Below are positions 23,260 through 35,426 of a DNA stretch of 64,000 nt, piece by piece. Origin of the DNA: Episyrphus balteatus (Eukaryota; Arthropoda; Insecta; Diptera; Syrphidae). The stretch spans positions 113,728,028 through 113,792,027 of the forward strand of contig NC_079136.1 in NCBI RefSeq assembly GCF_945859705.1, written 5' to 3'. Every line of letters begins with the position of its first letter. The stretch's first letter is position 1. The notes beneath the pieces were generated by a model that was given only the letters and a program-made list of their open reading frames with translations, made no database searches and was not told the origin of the DNA. Both the position numbers and the translations under genes were made by a program.

Positions 23260-23841
23260 TTAATAACTATATGATATTCCTGGTCCAGAATATGATACAT
23301 GATTGCCTTCAATTCCATCAGATCTTCCCAAATCAATAGACCTATGATCATCCGATCTAATCAAGTTCAAACTGTGAAGCGGCGAAATCGATTGGTGATG
23401 AACCAATGGAGTGTAGATCTTGGTAGCAATCAATTTGTGTTTTTGTTCAGGAATTGGAATTTTAATGTCAGTTGGTTCACGATGCACGATTGCCTCGAAT
23501 CCAGTGTGTTTATCGGATCTATATTGAACAATACGACGATGACCATCCGAGTCGATCAGTTCATAGACGCCCTCGACTCTGTCTCCCTTGCGGACTTCTT
23601 TTTGGGCTTTAATATCTCCAGTATGTTTGTCGCTGACCGAATAGGCGAATTCGTATTCCGCTGGGCCTTCTTCGTGAATTTCATGAGATTTCAAGATCAA
23701 AGGTTGATGGATTTCAATGGCAGCAGCAACAGCAATAGCCGAGATCAATAGAACGAACTGTAGAAAAGGGAGGGAAATATTTTTTGTATAGTTTTGATGT
23801 AAAGTATTCCGAAGGAAGGTATGGCGTACCTTAAAAGACAT
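23260..23841 (-). CDS. RR-2 cuticular protein (169 aa)
   Basis: Secreted chitin-binding cuticle protein. Exons on the minus strand are 23830-23841 (MSFK) and 23260-23757, separated by a 72-bp GTACGC...TACAG intron. Reading straight through the intron would give a spurious 193-residue protein; splicing yields MSFKFVLLISAIAVAAA, a proper signal peptide. The RR-2 domain covers about residues 35-98, with YEFAYSVSDKHTGDIKAQ, RKGDRVEGVYEL and GFEAIVHREP. The C-terminal third (KHKLIATKIYTP, two RSD motifs, GPGISYSY end) lacks the AAP repeats of the two plus-strand paralogues, so it is a separate family member and not part of that duplication. A TATA box lies at 23936-23942. Confidence 0.93.
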   Translation of the reverse strand: MSFKVRHTFLRNTLHQNYTKNISLPFLQFVLLISAIAVAAAIEIHQPLILKSHEIHEEGPAEYEFAYSVSDKHTGDIKAQKEVRKGDRVEGVYELIDSDGHRRIVQYRSDKHTGFEAIVHREPTDIKIPIPEQKHKLIATKIYTPLVHHQSISPLHSLNLIRSDDHRSIDLGRSDGIEGNHVSYSGPGISYSY

Positions 23842-23935
23842 CTTTAAGAAAGGTTTGTGATTTTTTGTTTGCTATAAGAGAACACGATACAAAATTCGAG
23901 TATTGACTAATTACTGTTTTGATCATGCTGTGAGT

Positions 23936-23942
23936 TTTTATA
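23936..23942 (-). promoter_or_regulatory. TATA box of the minus-strand cuticle gene
   Basis: TATAAAA on the minus strand, 95 bp upstream of the start codon, at a distance that places transcription start near 23910. Confidence 0.7.
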
Positions 23943-24531
23943 CTAAATTTGTTTAAAGGTAGAAACTCAGCTAAACAAGTACATCCATCATAATTTTGCT
24001 GGTACCAGTTTTAAGGCTCTACAATATTTCCCAAAAGTACCAAAATCCCACCACCATCATAACGAAGACAAGAATCGAAATCACAGATCTATCGCTACTT
24101 TATTACAGACACTTCAAACCTATCAATTAATTTTGTCATAATCACCACACACTACGATCCACTTTAGGTGAACCAATTTTCGATTTTTTTTTCTCCATTT
24201 GTTACGCAACAGTTGTCGCGTCGCGTTGTTTGCAAGAAAAAAAAAATCAATTTGCATTTAAATAAATCGAACTCAACAAAAATTCCAGTAAAATTTATTT
24301 TCACGCTAAAAAACAGGAAAATAAAATTAAAATAAAAAAAAAAAACTAAGTAATTTCTTCATAAAAATTCAGCAAAAATGTTGTTACTTTTTTTTATACT
24401 GAACGCATGCTATTTCGAACAGGAGGCGTGTGCGCAGTAACTAGAGTACATCATTGTATATGAGTAGGACCTACAATAATCCAAACCAATTGATTGAGGA
24501 CAGTTTTGGTCTAACCTTAATTCATGTGATC

Positions 24532-25961
24532 ACTGTGGCGATCAAGTGCATAGAATCACCGATGTCATTGAGAGAGCTCTCGAAGAAAAGAAAATTTGTT
24601 CAGCGGTCTTTTTAGATGTATCTCAAGCTTTTGACAAAGTATGGCACGAGGGCCTCAAATTCAAGTTAAGACAAGTCCTACCTGAAGGACTCTTTACCAT
24701 TCTTAGAGAATATCTAGAGAACAGAATTTTCCGCGTCAGACACGGAAATGATTACTCAGACTTTAGGGAAATAGTGGCTGGGGTACCACAAGGTAGTGTT
24801 TTAGGTCCTATTTTGTACCTTCTATTCACACGCGATATACCTCAAACAGAAAACACAATTGTAGCTACTTTTGCTGATGATACCGCAATACTTGCAGTAG
24901 GCAAAACAATCAACGAGTCGACAAGTAAATTGCAAAATGCCCTTAACAATGTCAATGAATGGACAAAAACGTGGCGAATAGCGCTTAACGAATTTAAGTC
25001 AGTCCACGTGGACTTTACATATAAGAAAATAAATAGACTACCTGTTTTTATTAATACTACTCAAGTCCCATTTGCAAATGAGGCAAAATATCTCGGGATG
25101 ACTCTCGACGCGAAATTAAAATGGAAAGCGCATGTTAAAAATAAATGTGATCAATTAAATATGAAATTGAGAGAAATGTACTGGTTGCTAGGACAACATT
25201 CTAGACTAAGTATCGAAAACAAATTATTAGTTTACAAGCAGGTACTAAAGCCTGTCTGGACATACGGTATTCAACTCTGGGGTTGTACACGCGATACAAA
25301 TTTAAATAGATTACAAACTTTTGAAAATAAATTATTAAGATCATTTGTAAATGCGCCGTGGTATATAAGAAACGAAGATCTTCACAGGGATCTTGGAATC
25401 CCCACGGTTCGCGAAGAAATAAAAACGTTTGCCCAAAAACATCGAAAACGGTTAGTCGAACATACTAATAGAACAATACTAGAAATTCTCGACGAGACAA
25501 ACTTAGTACGACGTTTGCGAAGGACTAAACCTTCCGATTTGGTACAGTGAAATTTTTCAATTTAATTCCTTTATTTCGAAATATCGGCATTGATTAATAT
25601 AAATTTAAATGTTTTAGAGATTTTATTTATTTAACTTCCTTTAAAATATTTTTTTGATAACAAAAATTTAAACCATTACTTAATGATTTAATTTAAAACA
25701 AAAGTTATTTATTTATTTTTAAATATCATCAGTAGGAACTTTCATCGGAAAGTTACCTACAACACGTAACTTAACTTCGAGAAAGATAAATTGCTAGATA
25801 AGTTCCATCTGAACTTAGTTGCAATCGGGAGGAGGAGGTGGTTTTAGTGGTTAAGAGTCCCACATATCTATGAGCACGCGTTTTCCGGTCCTCATAGAAT
25901 CTTTTGAAGATTTCAACACCTACCCACGGACAAAAAAAAAAAAAAAAAAAAAACTGTGGCG
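24532..25961 (+). mobile_element. 5'-truncated Jockey-type LINE insertion with target duplication and poly(A) tail
   Basis: The insert (24541-25953) begins inside the reverse transcriptase coding region and ends in an uninterrupted run of 22 A at 25932-25953. ACTGTGGCG at 24532-24540 and again at 25953-25961 is a target-site duplication (eight unambiguous bases, the first A shared with the tail). Between the RT stop codon and the tail is a 380-bp 3' UTR. 5' truncation, poly(A) and target duplication are hallmarks of target-primed reverse transcription. The clean tail and open frame indicate recent insertion. Confidence 0.92.
24546..25550 (+). pseudogene. Reverse transcriptase fragment of the Jockey-type LINE
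   Basis: A 334-residue open frame without internal stops. It holds the RT palm with FLDVSQAFDKVWHEGL (first catalytic Asp), VPQGSVLGPILYLLF and the catalytic FADD in ATFADDTAIL, then the thumb and a C-terminal segment with WTYGIQLWGC. The endonuclease, the N-terminal RT blocks and ORF1 are missing through 5' truncation, so the copy cannot move by itself. No RNase H domain follows, as is usual for the Jockey clade. The first codon shown is not a true start. Confidence 0.9.
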
Positions 25962-26524
25962 TATGAGTAACTATTTTTTTTTTTTTTTTTATTTTATTGA
26001 CAAAAACAGAAATGATCTCAATTGACCTTATAATTCAGAATATTGGTCGTTCAAAATTTGAATACAACTTGTATGAAAATTTTGGAATAAATTCAAAAAA
26101 TTTAAAGTTGTCTGGATGGTCAAAAATTTTGTGTAAATTTTAATGCAAAAAAAAATTCAAAAAATACCTGAAAAATTAATTATAGTAAACTGCAAAATAA
26201 AAAAATTTATCAGATGGTTAAAAATAATTTAAACTATAGCAAAAATTATCCCATAGTGTTTTCTTTAATAAATTAGAGTTTTAAGAAATCAAAAATTTAG
26301 GTGAAATAATATCTTGTAGGTCAGAAATCCAAATAAGTCTTTAGAATTTTGGAAAATAGATTCGGTCCCTTCTCCTGGCTTGTCGTAGCGTCTCCGCTGT
26401 TCAGGTCACTCTTTTTCAATTGAAAATATACTCAGTTCCGGAAAAGTTTACGATAAATTTGAATACAGAAACAAACTTAAATTACGAAAAAGAATTTGCT
26501 CGGTAATCAAATTGATTTAACTTA
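25962..26524. other. AT-rich stretch, nothing recognised
   Basis: Poly-T and AAAATTC-type low-complexity sequence between the LINE and the next palindromic element. No ORF or structured element seen. Confidence 0.4.
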
Positions 26525-28745
26525 AGGGGAGTAACTCAAATGATACCAACAGATTTTCTAGGTAATTAGGAAATTAGGAGTTAAAGCGATATATGCAATT
26601 TTCTCACAAATTGACTTCAAGCACAAAAAAGATTTAAACACAGTGGAGGAAACTTGTTCCTTTTGTAAAATTAGAATTAATTAAATTGAATGAAGGGTTT
26701 TTGCAAAACTGGTACTCAAGCTCAGAATAAAAAAAAATTATTGAAAGTAATTTTAACATTCGTTTTTTTATCTTTCGTTAAAAATATGGATTTATTTTTC
26801 AAAATTCTTAGGCTTTATTTATTATTATTCGAATTCAGAAAAGAAAATGTCAATATGTATTACAGTTTATAGAAAAAATCAAAAAGTGTATAATTTTCAA
26901 AGAACTTTTTGAAAAAAAACTTATATTTTTTATAGTTATTTTTTTTTTTCTTTTATTCAACAGCCTTTGTTGTTAAATGTTATAGACAATTTGAAGCTCT
27001 TGCTTGTCACAGTCTTAGAGAAAATCAACTATCCAATGCAATTAAACTAATTTTTAATTTTTTTTTATAAACTCTAATATAAATACGAGTATATATTGCC
27101 TTCCTCTTCTCACTATATCAAAAAATATTTATGGTCAAAACATTTTTAAAGATAAGTCATTTACATTTTTTTTTTTTTTCACTTAAATTCTGAGTTTGAG
27201 GATAGCAAATCGTATGTATTCGTTACTAAAATGCGGGTATTCACTTCCGTAACGAGTAACGAAACGTTACTTTCTAAACAGTATCGTTACTCGTATGTTT
27301 CGTTACTGGGTACTGAAGTAACGGAACATACGAAACGTACGAGATACGAAACATACGAGTAACGACGCGATTCCAGTTTCAATACTAAATCCGATGTAAG
27401 AGATACGAAATGAAGTGATACACTCAATTTGTCGCATTTCGCATCTGGTGTCGGTATCGTAACCATAGTCAGAATGCTAACTGCAGATAATTATCTGGAG
27501 TTTACTTTTGTCTCGATTAAAACAGTAGTGCCAAGGTTCAATAATCATTGTGTTGTCGATAATTTATACAGAAATATCAAAAGAGACGTTTTTGTATTTT
27601 CTCTATTTGGCCGAAATATGTATATCCACGACGAAACCAATCATGGCCTTGGTGTTAATGGTATTGATATTTAGCTTAAGAATGTACAAAAGGTTTTTGG
27701 TTTTTCAAAAAATCAGTATATTTTCGGTGCAAAATTTTCAACACAAAAAAAAAGCAGAAAACGATGTTTGAAAATCACTCTCAATAGAAAAAATAAATGA
27801 AAAATTGTTCGACATGGTTGTATTGAAGTGTTAATATTTCTAGATCTGCGCGTTGTACTTTTGAAATAAAGGTCTCTAAAGAATTGTGATAAGATTACTG
27901 AACGAAAATAAACAAAAAATTACCAAAGTTTTGTCGAAAAATTTGGAAAAAAATCAAAAAACTTTCCACGTTTGATTAAAAAAAAACGAAAAAAATTCAA
28001 TATAGCTACCTTAAAAACTCTTATTACATGAGAATGCAGCAACTAATTTTAATGTTTATGACCATAAAATGTAGCTTTGATTATAGAAATTGTTTTTGGT
28101 TTTTTTCAAAAAAAAAAAATTTGTATACCCTTATACCAACGTACGCAACATACTTTAAATACCAAACATACGAAACGTATCAAATACATGAAATATACGA
28201 AATGTACGAAACACACGAAGCATGCGAAAGTAACGAAAGTAACGAGTAACGATATTATTGATGCGGGTACTAGTATCAAAAGTAACGTACCTATACATGC
28301 GGGTACTCATTTTGTCGTTACTTTTACAGAACTATTTGAGGACCATTTTTTTCAAAAACTCTTCATTAAATTTATTTTATTCAAACTTAACAGGAATGAA
28401 CTGCTTTTTGAAAATGTGTATTTTAATATTATAGGTGTTGCCGTTGTGTTCAAAATATTTCATTTTTGTGTTTGAAGTCAATTTGTAAGAAAATTGCTTC
28501 TATCGCTTAAACGATGCAAGATTGTCCCTCAGTCCCGTATAGTTTTTTTCTTAAATTTTATTCATAAAAAACTTGATTTCAAATTTAAATAATAATACGA
28601 CAACAGCGGCAATTTTCAACCTATAGAGGTGAAAGTATTTTTAACTATCGAAGTTTGAAAAAAAACTATGAAAATCGGAGCTGTTCGGACGGACTGAATT
28701 TTGAATTTTGAGTCAAAAGTCCAATGTTTGCTTTAGTTGGTAAGC
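26525..28745. mobile_element. Long palindromic element, copy 1, split by a hAT-like insertion
   Basis: Landmarks shared with copies at 43222-44408 and 52367-53850 include GGAGTAACT at the left, CAAATGATACCAACAGATTTTC, GTCAATATGTATTACAGTTTAT, GTGTTGCCGTTGTGTTCAAA, ACGATGCAAGATTGTCCCTC and a TTTGCTTTAGTT right end. The left arm is shortened relative to copy 3. The element is interrupted at 27203-28334. Confidence 0.7.
27195..28342. mobile_element. 1132-bp hAT-like insertion (27203-28334) with 8-bp target duplication
   Basis: The insert starts TAGCAAATCG and ends CAGAACTA. TTTGAGGA flanks it at 27195-27202 and 28335-28342. The palindromic-element copy at about 44050 runs uninterrupted across this site. 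Near both ends the element carries GCGGGTA and CGTTACT/AGTAACG motifs, and clusters of CGTTACTCGT and ACGAAACGTA units fill the subterminal regions. No transposase is recognised; two ORFs within it are fortuitous. Confidence 0.75.
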
Positions 28746-31150
28746 ATATTATACATACATTTAAATACAATCAGTCCTGCATCAAATGAACCGGAGTGTA
28801 ATTTTGACAAGAAACTTTAAGTATCTTTTCAAATGTAATAAACCAGAAATTTGCTGATTAATATTTTTCCTAGAAAAATTGAAAAACCAAACGAGTACGA
28901 CGAAGAGCATTATCTTGGAGTTAAATTTAGTGACATCGGGGAACAAAATTGTTATTGAACGAATCTTTGAAACTTTATGTTTACTCTACATATGTATGCA
29001 CCTCTGTATCTCAATTTGCACCTCTACTTTATTTATAATTATTATATGAACGAAATTGGTTGCAATTTTTTTTTTTACACTTTTGAGTATGAAAAGCAAT
29101 TCGGCTGGATTTTCTTTTTTTTATTATTAATTTTCTGATGGATTCAATACGCGCTTTAAAAGTAGGTCAATTTTGTTTACTTAAAGAAAATATTTATGGA
29201 AGTCAAGCTGGAAATATTGCTTATTTAAGATATTTATCAGGGGCGGTTCGCTTGTTGGTGGGATGTATAATTTGGGGAGAACTTAAGTGTGCATTTGTGC
29301 AATGCTGCAATTGGAATCTGTCGTAAAATTCATGAAATTAGATCATATTTTAGTAACCTAAATGGAATTGAGACATTTTTACAATTCAGGGTGGCATTTT
29401 ATGTAAACATAAATAAATAATCTCACAGAAGAACATAAATATTTGCAAACTAGAAGGAGTAAGGTGGTTTTATATTCCTCATTTGGTTGCAGGTTAAAGA
29501 ATAGAAATCTGACTTCTTTACTTGCAATAATTAATATAGGGTAAGTTAAGGATAGATTATGCCTTTCTCGACTTGAATAGAATAATAATAATAATTTTAA
29601 CTATTTTTAAGACGTGATAGGACATAGGAGGTTGTAAGTTCGTTTTAAGAGCACTTTTCAAACACAAGAAAAAGCATAAAAAGTTGATGAGGGTATTAAT
29701 TAAATAGGGGCAGAACACGGTGAAAAAATGCACAAATTCCTTAAACAATAAGTTTTTTATTGAAATAAATAGCATCCAATTAAACTTTGTTTATTTTAAA
29801 ACGAAATTCATTAAATTTTAATAATATTTTTTTTTATCAATTATTCATTGTTCAAACTTAATGATATTAAAAGATTTTCTTAACAAAAGTGCAACATATA
29901 AAGTTAATGTGAAATTCTTCTAAATGTTTGGTATTTATTTTTTTTTTTGCCAGATAAGTTGTTTTTTTTTTCAATCCGGAAAGATTTTAAAAGTGAAGTA
30001 AACGATTTTATTTTGTATAGATTCCTTTAGATAAAAATTTAAAAGATCTTCCTACAAATTTGACCCTTTTCATTTTTATTGAAATATCTACCTACAATTT
30101 AATTTACGCCTCAGCAGGAGTCTAAAATGGAAATAATTTCAAGGTAAAGTTTATCTTAAGACGTTTAATTTTAAAATTTTGAACATTTTTTATTTTTTTT
30201 AAATGGAAATCATCTGTAAATTGAATTTAATTCACATAAAAATAAAAAGACTTTCTTATAAAATTACATTGAAGAAATTAAGAAGATTTGTTCGCTAAAT
30301 TTAAGTCGAAAATCTTCATGTAAAAAAATCATGCAGAAATCTTCTTAAATTAACACAGATTCTATTTGTTTTAAGAATGTCTATTTCTTTCCTTTAAGAT
30401 TAAATGGAGCTAGTTTTAGAAGTTATTTTAGTATTTTTGTGTCGGACTTCAATATTAAACCTAGTACATACTTGTGAAGCAAGTCGTGAAGTGAATTCAT
30501 ACAATTTTTGTTTGTTTTCAATTTTTCAAATTATTTTTTTTTCGAAAAATATGTAAGGAGAGTAGATTCACGAGTGAAAGAGATTCCCATACATTTCACC
30601 ACGAAATTTCACAGGAACGTTCACGGGTGACCAAAAAAAAATTTATGGATTCACTTCACGACTTGATTCACCAAGTATTTACTAGACTTTAATAAGCTTA
30701 TCCAAAGTGAATCCGAGATGCAAGAATTTTTTGAAAATATTAATTGAACCCTCGAAAAGTCTATTTAACTAGAAGACAATTAAGGTGCCGTACACGTATA
30801 CACCCCAATTGAAAATATATAAAAACTAAACAAAATAGCGGAATTTCAAAAAAAGGGAAAAAAATATTTTTACTGATGTACGTTTTGCAGAAAGTGGCCA
30901 ATATACTTAAGTCCATCCATACACTTGAAATGTGATTATGTTATTTTAACTGGTACAATTTTCTTCTCCTTTCTTTAATCCGGGCCGGCTCTGTTATAAT
31001 CTCGATTTCCCACGTATCTGCTCCCATTTCTGAGCCCAACTGTTGTCACAATTTTGGCATTTCTTCTACTTATTTTCAGAATAAAATTAATATTCTGTAT
31101 TTATATGGTTGCCAACTATGCTTTAAAGTAAATATTAAAAAACAATCATG
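28746..31150. other. AT-rich intergenic stretch, no supported gene
   Basis: No convincing ORF, RNA gene or delimited element. The ORF at 29138-29326 has no recognisable domain. Confidence 0.4.
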
Positions 31151-32160
31151 TGTGCAATTAACACGTGGTAGAAGTGAAACCTTAAAAAATCATTTTTCTT
31201 GCAAAAAAAAAAAAATTAAATAGAAAAAATCTACCTATTTTTATTCTATCACCTTCAAATCCATGTTTTTTATATAACAACCTATATAAATTTTATATCA
31301 TCTGAAAGCTTGTTGTCTTAGCTCAAATTATATATATCGATCAGGTCTATGAGACATCTACAGAAAGAGCTGGAATTTTTTGAACTCGATCAATTTCCAT
31401 CAAAAAAAAGCGAAAAAACATGTATTTTTATCTTCTCACGCTATTAAATGCATTTTTTACCTAACAACCTTACACCATCTGAAAGCTTATTGTCTTAGCT
31501 CAAATTATATATATCGATCAAGTCTATGAGACATCTACAAAAAGAGCTAGAATTTTGTAAACTCGATGAAATTTCATCCGAAAAGCAAAAAAAAAACATT
31601 TTTTTTTATGTTCTCATGCTATCAAATCAATTTTTTTGTTTGACAACCTATAAAAATTTTATACGATGTGAAAGCTTATTGTTTCACCTTGTATAATGAT
31701 GTATAAATCTTCTTTCAAAGATGTCTACAAGAGAAGTTAGAATTTTTTAAAGTCAACCATGTCGAGTTTCCAGACTGAGATTATGCTACTTCCTACACTG
31801 GTAGCTGGTCATCGCCAACAGATCTCCACAGGTGTTTTGAGGTATTTTTAAATTTTTTTCAATTTAAGATTGTGTAACTTGTAGACAGAGTATTTATTTT
31901 TTCGAAGTCAAACCAAAAAAATCTATGCCATCACGTTTCGGAGATAAAAACTTCTTATATCTCAAACACGTGACTTGACAGGTACCGTTATTTTTGGTCC
32001 AAAAAAATTAATTTCAAAAACCCCTCTGGAAATTCGCCAAAAAACTCAACTTAGGTACCAAGTTTGATGTTAATCGGTTCATCCGTTTAGGCTGTAGCTC
32101 CTTATACTGACAGACAGAGAGACGGACTTGCGGGACCCATCTTTTTTGCATTCTCCAACA
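31150..32160 (-). repeat. Interspersed repeat with about 180-bp tandem monomers and GTCT landmarks
   Basis: Three tandem monomers are recognised by a (C/G)TGAAAGCTT block at about 31302, 31479 and 31668, giving periods of 177 and 189 bp. Each monomer also carries ATGTCT or GAGACATCTACA. To the right follow CCTACACTGGTAGCTGGTCATCG, GGTACCGTTATTTTTGGTCC, GGCTGTAGCTCC and CAGACAGAGAGACGGAC. The reverse complement of the left and monomer part recurs at 40130-40745 and of the right part at 12100-12500. A tandem-repeat core plus a microsatellite block resembles non-autonomous Helitron-like elements of flies, but the ends are not defined. Confidence 0.65.
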
Positions 32161-32389
32161 TCAATATTTTTTGTCTGATTGTTATTGCAACTTTTTTTTC
32201 TTACTAATACATAACTTTATATACATATAGCTATGTAGTTCCTATTCCGCAAGTAAAAAGGGGTATTTTCATCTGATCGTCATTCTCTTTCATTTACCAT
32301 CGACCGATTGCACTTATAATTTTTCCTCTTTCTCAAAAATATCTTCAATTATTCATCCAATAAAACAATTTTTTTTTTCTTCGACTTGT

Positions 32390-32395
32390 TTTATT
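32390..32395 (-). terminator. Polyadenylation signal of the duplicated-block secreted protein gene
   Basis: AATAAA on the minus strand, 93 bp beyond the stop codon at 32488. Confidence 0.6.
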
Positions 32396-32487
32396 TAATA
32401 AATATTATTAAACATAAATAAATAATTACCTAACAGAAGTTTTCTTCTACAACAAAAACAAATTAAACCTTTAAGCTTTTTTTAATT

Positions 32488-34050
32488 TTACAAAATAACC
32501 GAATATGCTGGTGCCATACCTGGAATGTCGTAAAGTGGCGATGGTGCTGGTGCTGGATAATTTGGCCAAGTGCTAACTGGATTATAATATGGAAAACCAG
32601 CTGGACTATAAATTGGACTTGGAAACCCGGCATAAGGGAGTGGAGCTATCGGTGGTACACCAAACTGATGGTACGTTTGGAAATATGGGTCGTAACCATA
32701 TACAAATCTGTTTTGGAAACCATATTTAGCAGAATTGATAGATGGAGGTTCAGATTTTGACGAAGATTCTGACTGCTTTTCCGATGATGTACTACTTGTT
32801 ACTTCTTCTTGTTCTTCTGCGACTTGTTGCAAAGGTTTTGACTGTACTCTTGTGGATACGCTTACTTGTTGAGATTGGAAGTTTTGATTGTTTCCATTTT
32901 GTATAATTCTCTGTCTTTTCTGACCGTACATATTGGGTCCTGAGAAATAAGTTGTGATGTCCTTGTCCACGTTTCCAGAAGAGCCGGTTGTTGAGGACTC
33001 ATCCTCATCTTGGTAAGAATCTGATAAAGTACTAACTTCTTCTTGTGCTTGAGCAACTTGGAAAGGTCGCGATTGAACACTCGATGACACGCTAACTTGA
33101 CTTGATTGGAAATTGCCATTGTTTCCATTTTTAACCACTCTTAATCTGCTTTGACCGAACACATTGGGACCAGATAGATAAGTTGTAATGTCCTTGTTCA
33201 CGTTGCCAGAAGATGAATCGTCTTCTTGAGCGGGCTCAGCTGTCTGTTCTGCAGATGCTTCTTCAGATACTACTTGTTCTTCCTCGCTTACAGGCCTTTG
33301 ATCATATGATGAGGCTCCAGCATATGCTTGTGTATTCTGACGAAGTCCTGAATCAAACTGATTGTAGATATAATTAAAACCGTTGTTGGGAACATACGAA
33401 GTAACTCCTGGGAGATTATAACTAACCGTTGGCTTTGAGCTAGTTTGAACAGTAACCCTGCCATTATCATTTGTCATGCGTACAGAGGAAGTGACAGGTA
33501 ATAGTTCATCAGGAATGCTAGGATTTGGTAATAAATCTTCAGTTGTTATTGGTCTATTATTTTGAATTGGTACAACAACTCGTTGACCATTTGGATAATA
33601 ATAGTTATATTGGCGGAAGTGTTTAATGAAGCAACCTTTTCCATTGGTGCAGTCTTTCCAAAGAGAGGAACCTGTCGCTTTACGAGGCAGACGGTCAGAT
33701 GGTGTTGAAATCTCCTGGACAGCTGAAGTATCTTCAACTTCTTGGGGTTCGTCTAAAGTCGGCACAGTTGTAGTTTCGATCACTGGAGTATATAATGTCT
33801 CAGGTAGAGGTTCCGCCTTAGATTCTGGAGTTTCTGATTCTGGCAATGAGTTATCAACTGAAACAACAACATATCCACAACTTCCATAACTAACAAATTG
33901 AGTTGATAATGCAAAAATAATTGCAACCTATAAACAGAGTAAAGAAAAACATTTTTAAATATGTCAATCAATTCAATGTCAAAATATTAAATAAAAAATA
34001 ATAAACAAATAAATAGAAATATGAAACCCACTTACTCGTAGCGAAATCAT
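32488..34050 (-). CDS. Unrecognised secreted low-complexity protein with an internal duplication (484 aa)
   Basis: Exons on the minus strand are 34036-34050 (MISLR) and 32488-33927, joined across a 108-bp GTAAGT...ATAG intron. Splicing supplies the signal peptide MISLRVAIIFALSTQFVSYG, cleaved near residue 20. An acidic S/T/E/P-rich region follows, then a short conserved-looking block with two cysteines (KDCTNGKGCFIKHFRQYNYY, about residues 96-115). Two copies of a 50-residue unit follow (246-295 and 323-372) with the pattern GNVxKDITTYxSGPN, GQxRxR and QVSVS. The C-terminus is rich in Pro, Tyr, Gly and Phe. No known domain is recognised. The composition suggests an extracellular-matrix, cuticle or eggshell protein; that is inference. 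TATAAAT lies at 34135-34141. Confidence 0.85.
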
Positions 34051-34134
34051 ATCGCGCGTTTTTTTTTTGTTTTTTACTTTCACAGCCTACAAACGCTGCA
34101 GTATTATTAAACCAGAAAAATGTCAAATCAGTGA

Positions 34135-34141
34135 ATTTATA
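34135..34141 (-). promoter_or_regulatory. Probable TATA box of the 32.5-34.0 kb gene
   Basis: TATAAAT on the minus strand, 85 bp upstream of the start codon, in the usual position for a short 5' UTR. Confidence 0.55.
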
Positions 34142-35356
34142 ATAACATCGAGACTAAGAACTTATAGTTTGGTTAGATACTCAGGTAGAAGATAGTAGGT
34201 ACTTTGATGATAGATACAAAAAAAACTGAAAACAATGAGAAGCATTAGCATGTAGATATAATCTGTTCTAGACCAGATTACGTGTTTTCTTCCGTAATAA
34301 TGTATGAATGTTTAAAAAATTGAATCATTGTCACGTAGTTTTTTTATTTTCGATATTTTTAGGCCAAAGAATGATTTTTTTTTCTTATAAAAAAAAAATA
34401 AAATCTAAATACGCTAGAACTATGCAAGTTGGAACTAAGATGTCTAGCCGTTGGTGTTGGCATATTTTGGAGTTACCATACCGAGACATATTTATACTTT
34501 TATATAATTGAGGTACATAAATCACATTTTTCGAAATTTTTCATACAAAAATAGCATAACGAAACCTTGAACGAAATTTATTTTTTTTTTTTATTTTAAA
34601 ACATATTTTCTAATGTTTTTTCTGAAATTTTTTTATTTGTGTTTGTATTATTTTGACTTTGACATAATACTCGATAATTTTAATTCGTTAAAATGTTGAC
34701 CTTGGAGACTTAAACATTTTTGGTTTCGCTTCAGCTGCGTACTAGGCTTAAACGTTGATTTAATTTTATGTATGTGACTTACCAAATTTAATGTTTCACA
34801 AATGATCTTGAAATATTTCACAAGTCGTCGCCTCGAAAGCAAAGTGTCCTATCTCAAAATCTAGAGTTTTTCAGAAAAGCTATTTGAAATATGCATTTTT
34901 ATTATTTAAAACAAGTCAATCGGACGGAGATACTTCAGAACTTTTCACGAATTGTAAACCACCTTTATAGCATCCTGAATTCCAAAAATCAGACAGTTAA
35001 TTAAACAGTTCTTTTCTATTTGTCTATTCTTACTGGTTTAATATAGCTTTTTACGGCCTCTTTTGGTTCTTGACTCTCATTGCAAATCAAACGTGCATGC
35101 CAAATTTTATCCCTGTATCCATCATGGGTTTTCCTAAAATTATGTACCACATGCACTGAAAATAGTTACTATGTATCTTAAAAAGACTTTATAGTCACTT
35201 GGAGTATTGACTTCTCAAGAACAATTAGTTTAAGAAATTTTTCAAAAAAGTTTTTACAGAAAAGTCAACTTATTGTGGTGACGGTATATGATTTTGGAAT
35301 TGTGAATAGAATATTCCAGTTCTTCGGAAAATTCTACTTAATTTCATATGCATACT

Positions 35357-35426
35357 CCCGACAAGCAATTTTGGTTCTATAAAGCTTTACAGATGCAATT
35401 GTTGCTTCTGTAAAGCATTATAGAAG
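35357..35426 (-). mobile_element. 87-bp palindromic MITE, truncated copy
   Basis: Reverse-complement copy of the element at 35817-35903: CCCGACAAGCAATTTTGG, ATAAAGCTTTACAGATGCAA, TTGCTTCTGTAAAGCATTAT. It loses similarity after TAGAAG. Confidence 0.75.

Noticed and set aside
24480..24540. Extending the LINE reading frame upstream because of a QFGL-like string
   Set aside because: The target duplication places the element's 5' end at 24541, so the upstream similarity is chance.
29138..29326. 62-codon ORF as a gene
   Set aside because: No start context, family resemblance or splice partners seen.
31220..31760. Regular repeats considered as a CRISPR array
   Set aside because: Units are ~180-bp diverged monomers without short identical repeats and unique spacers, in a eukaryotic genome.
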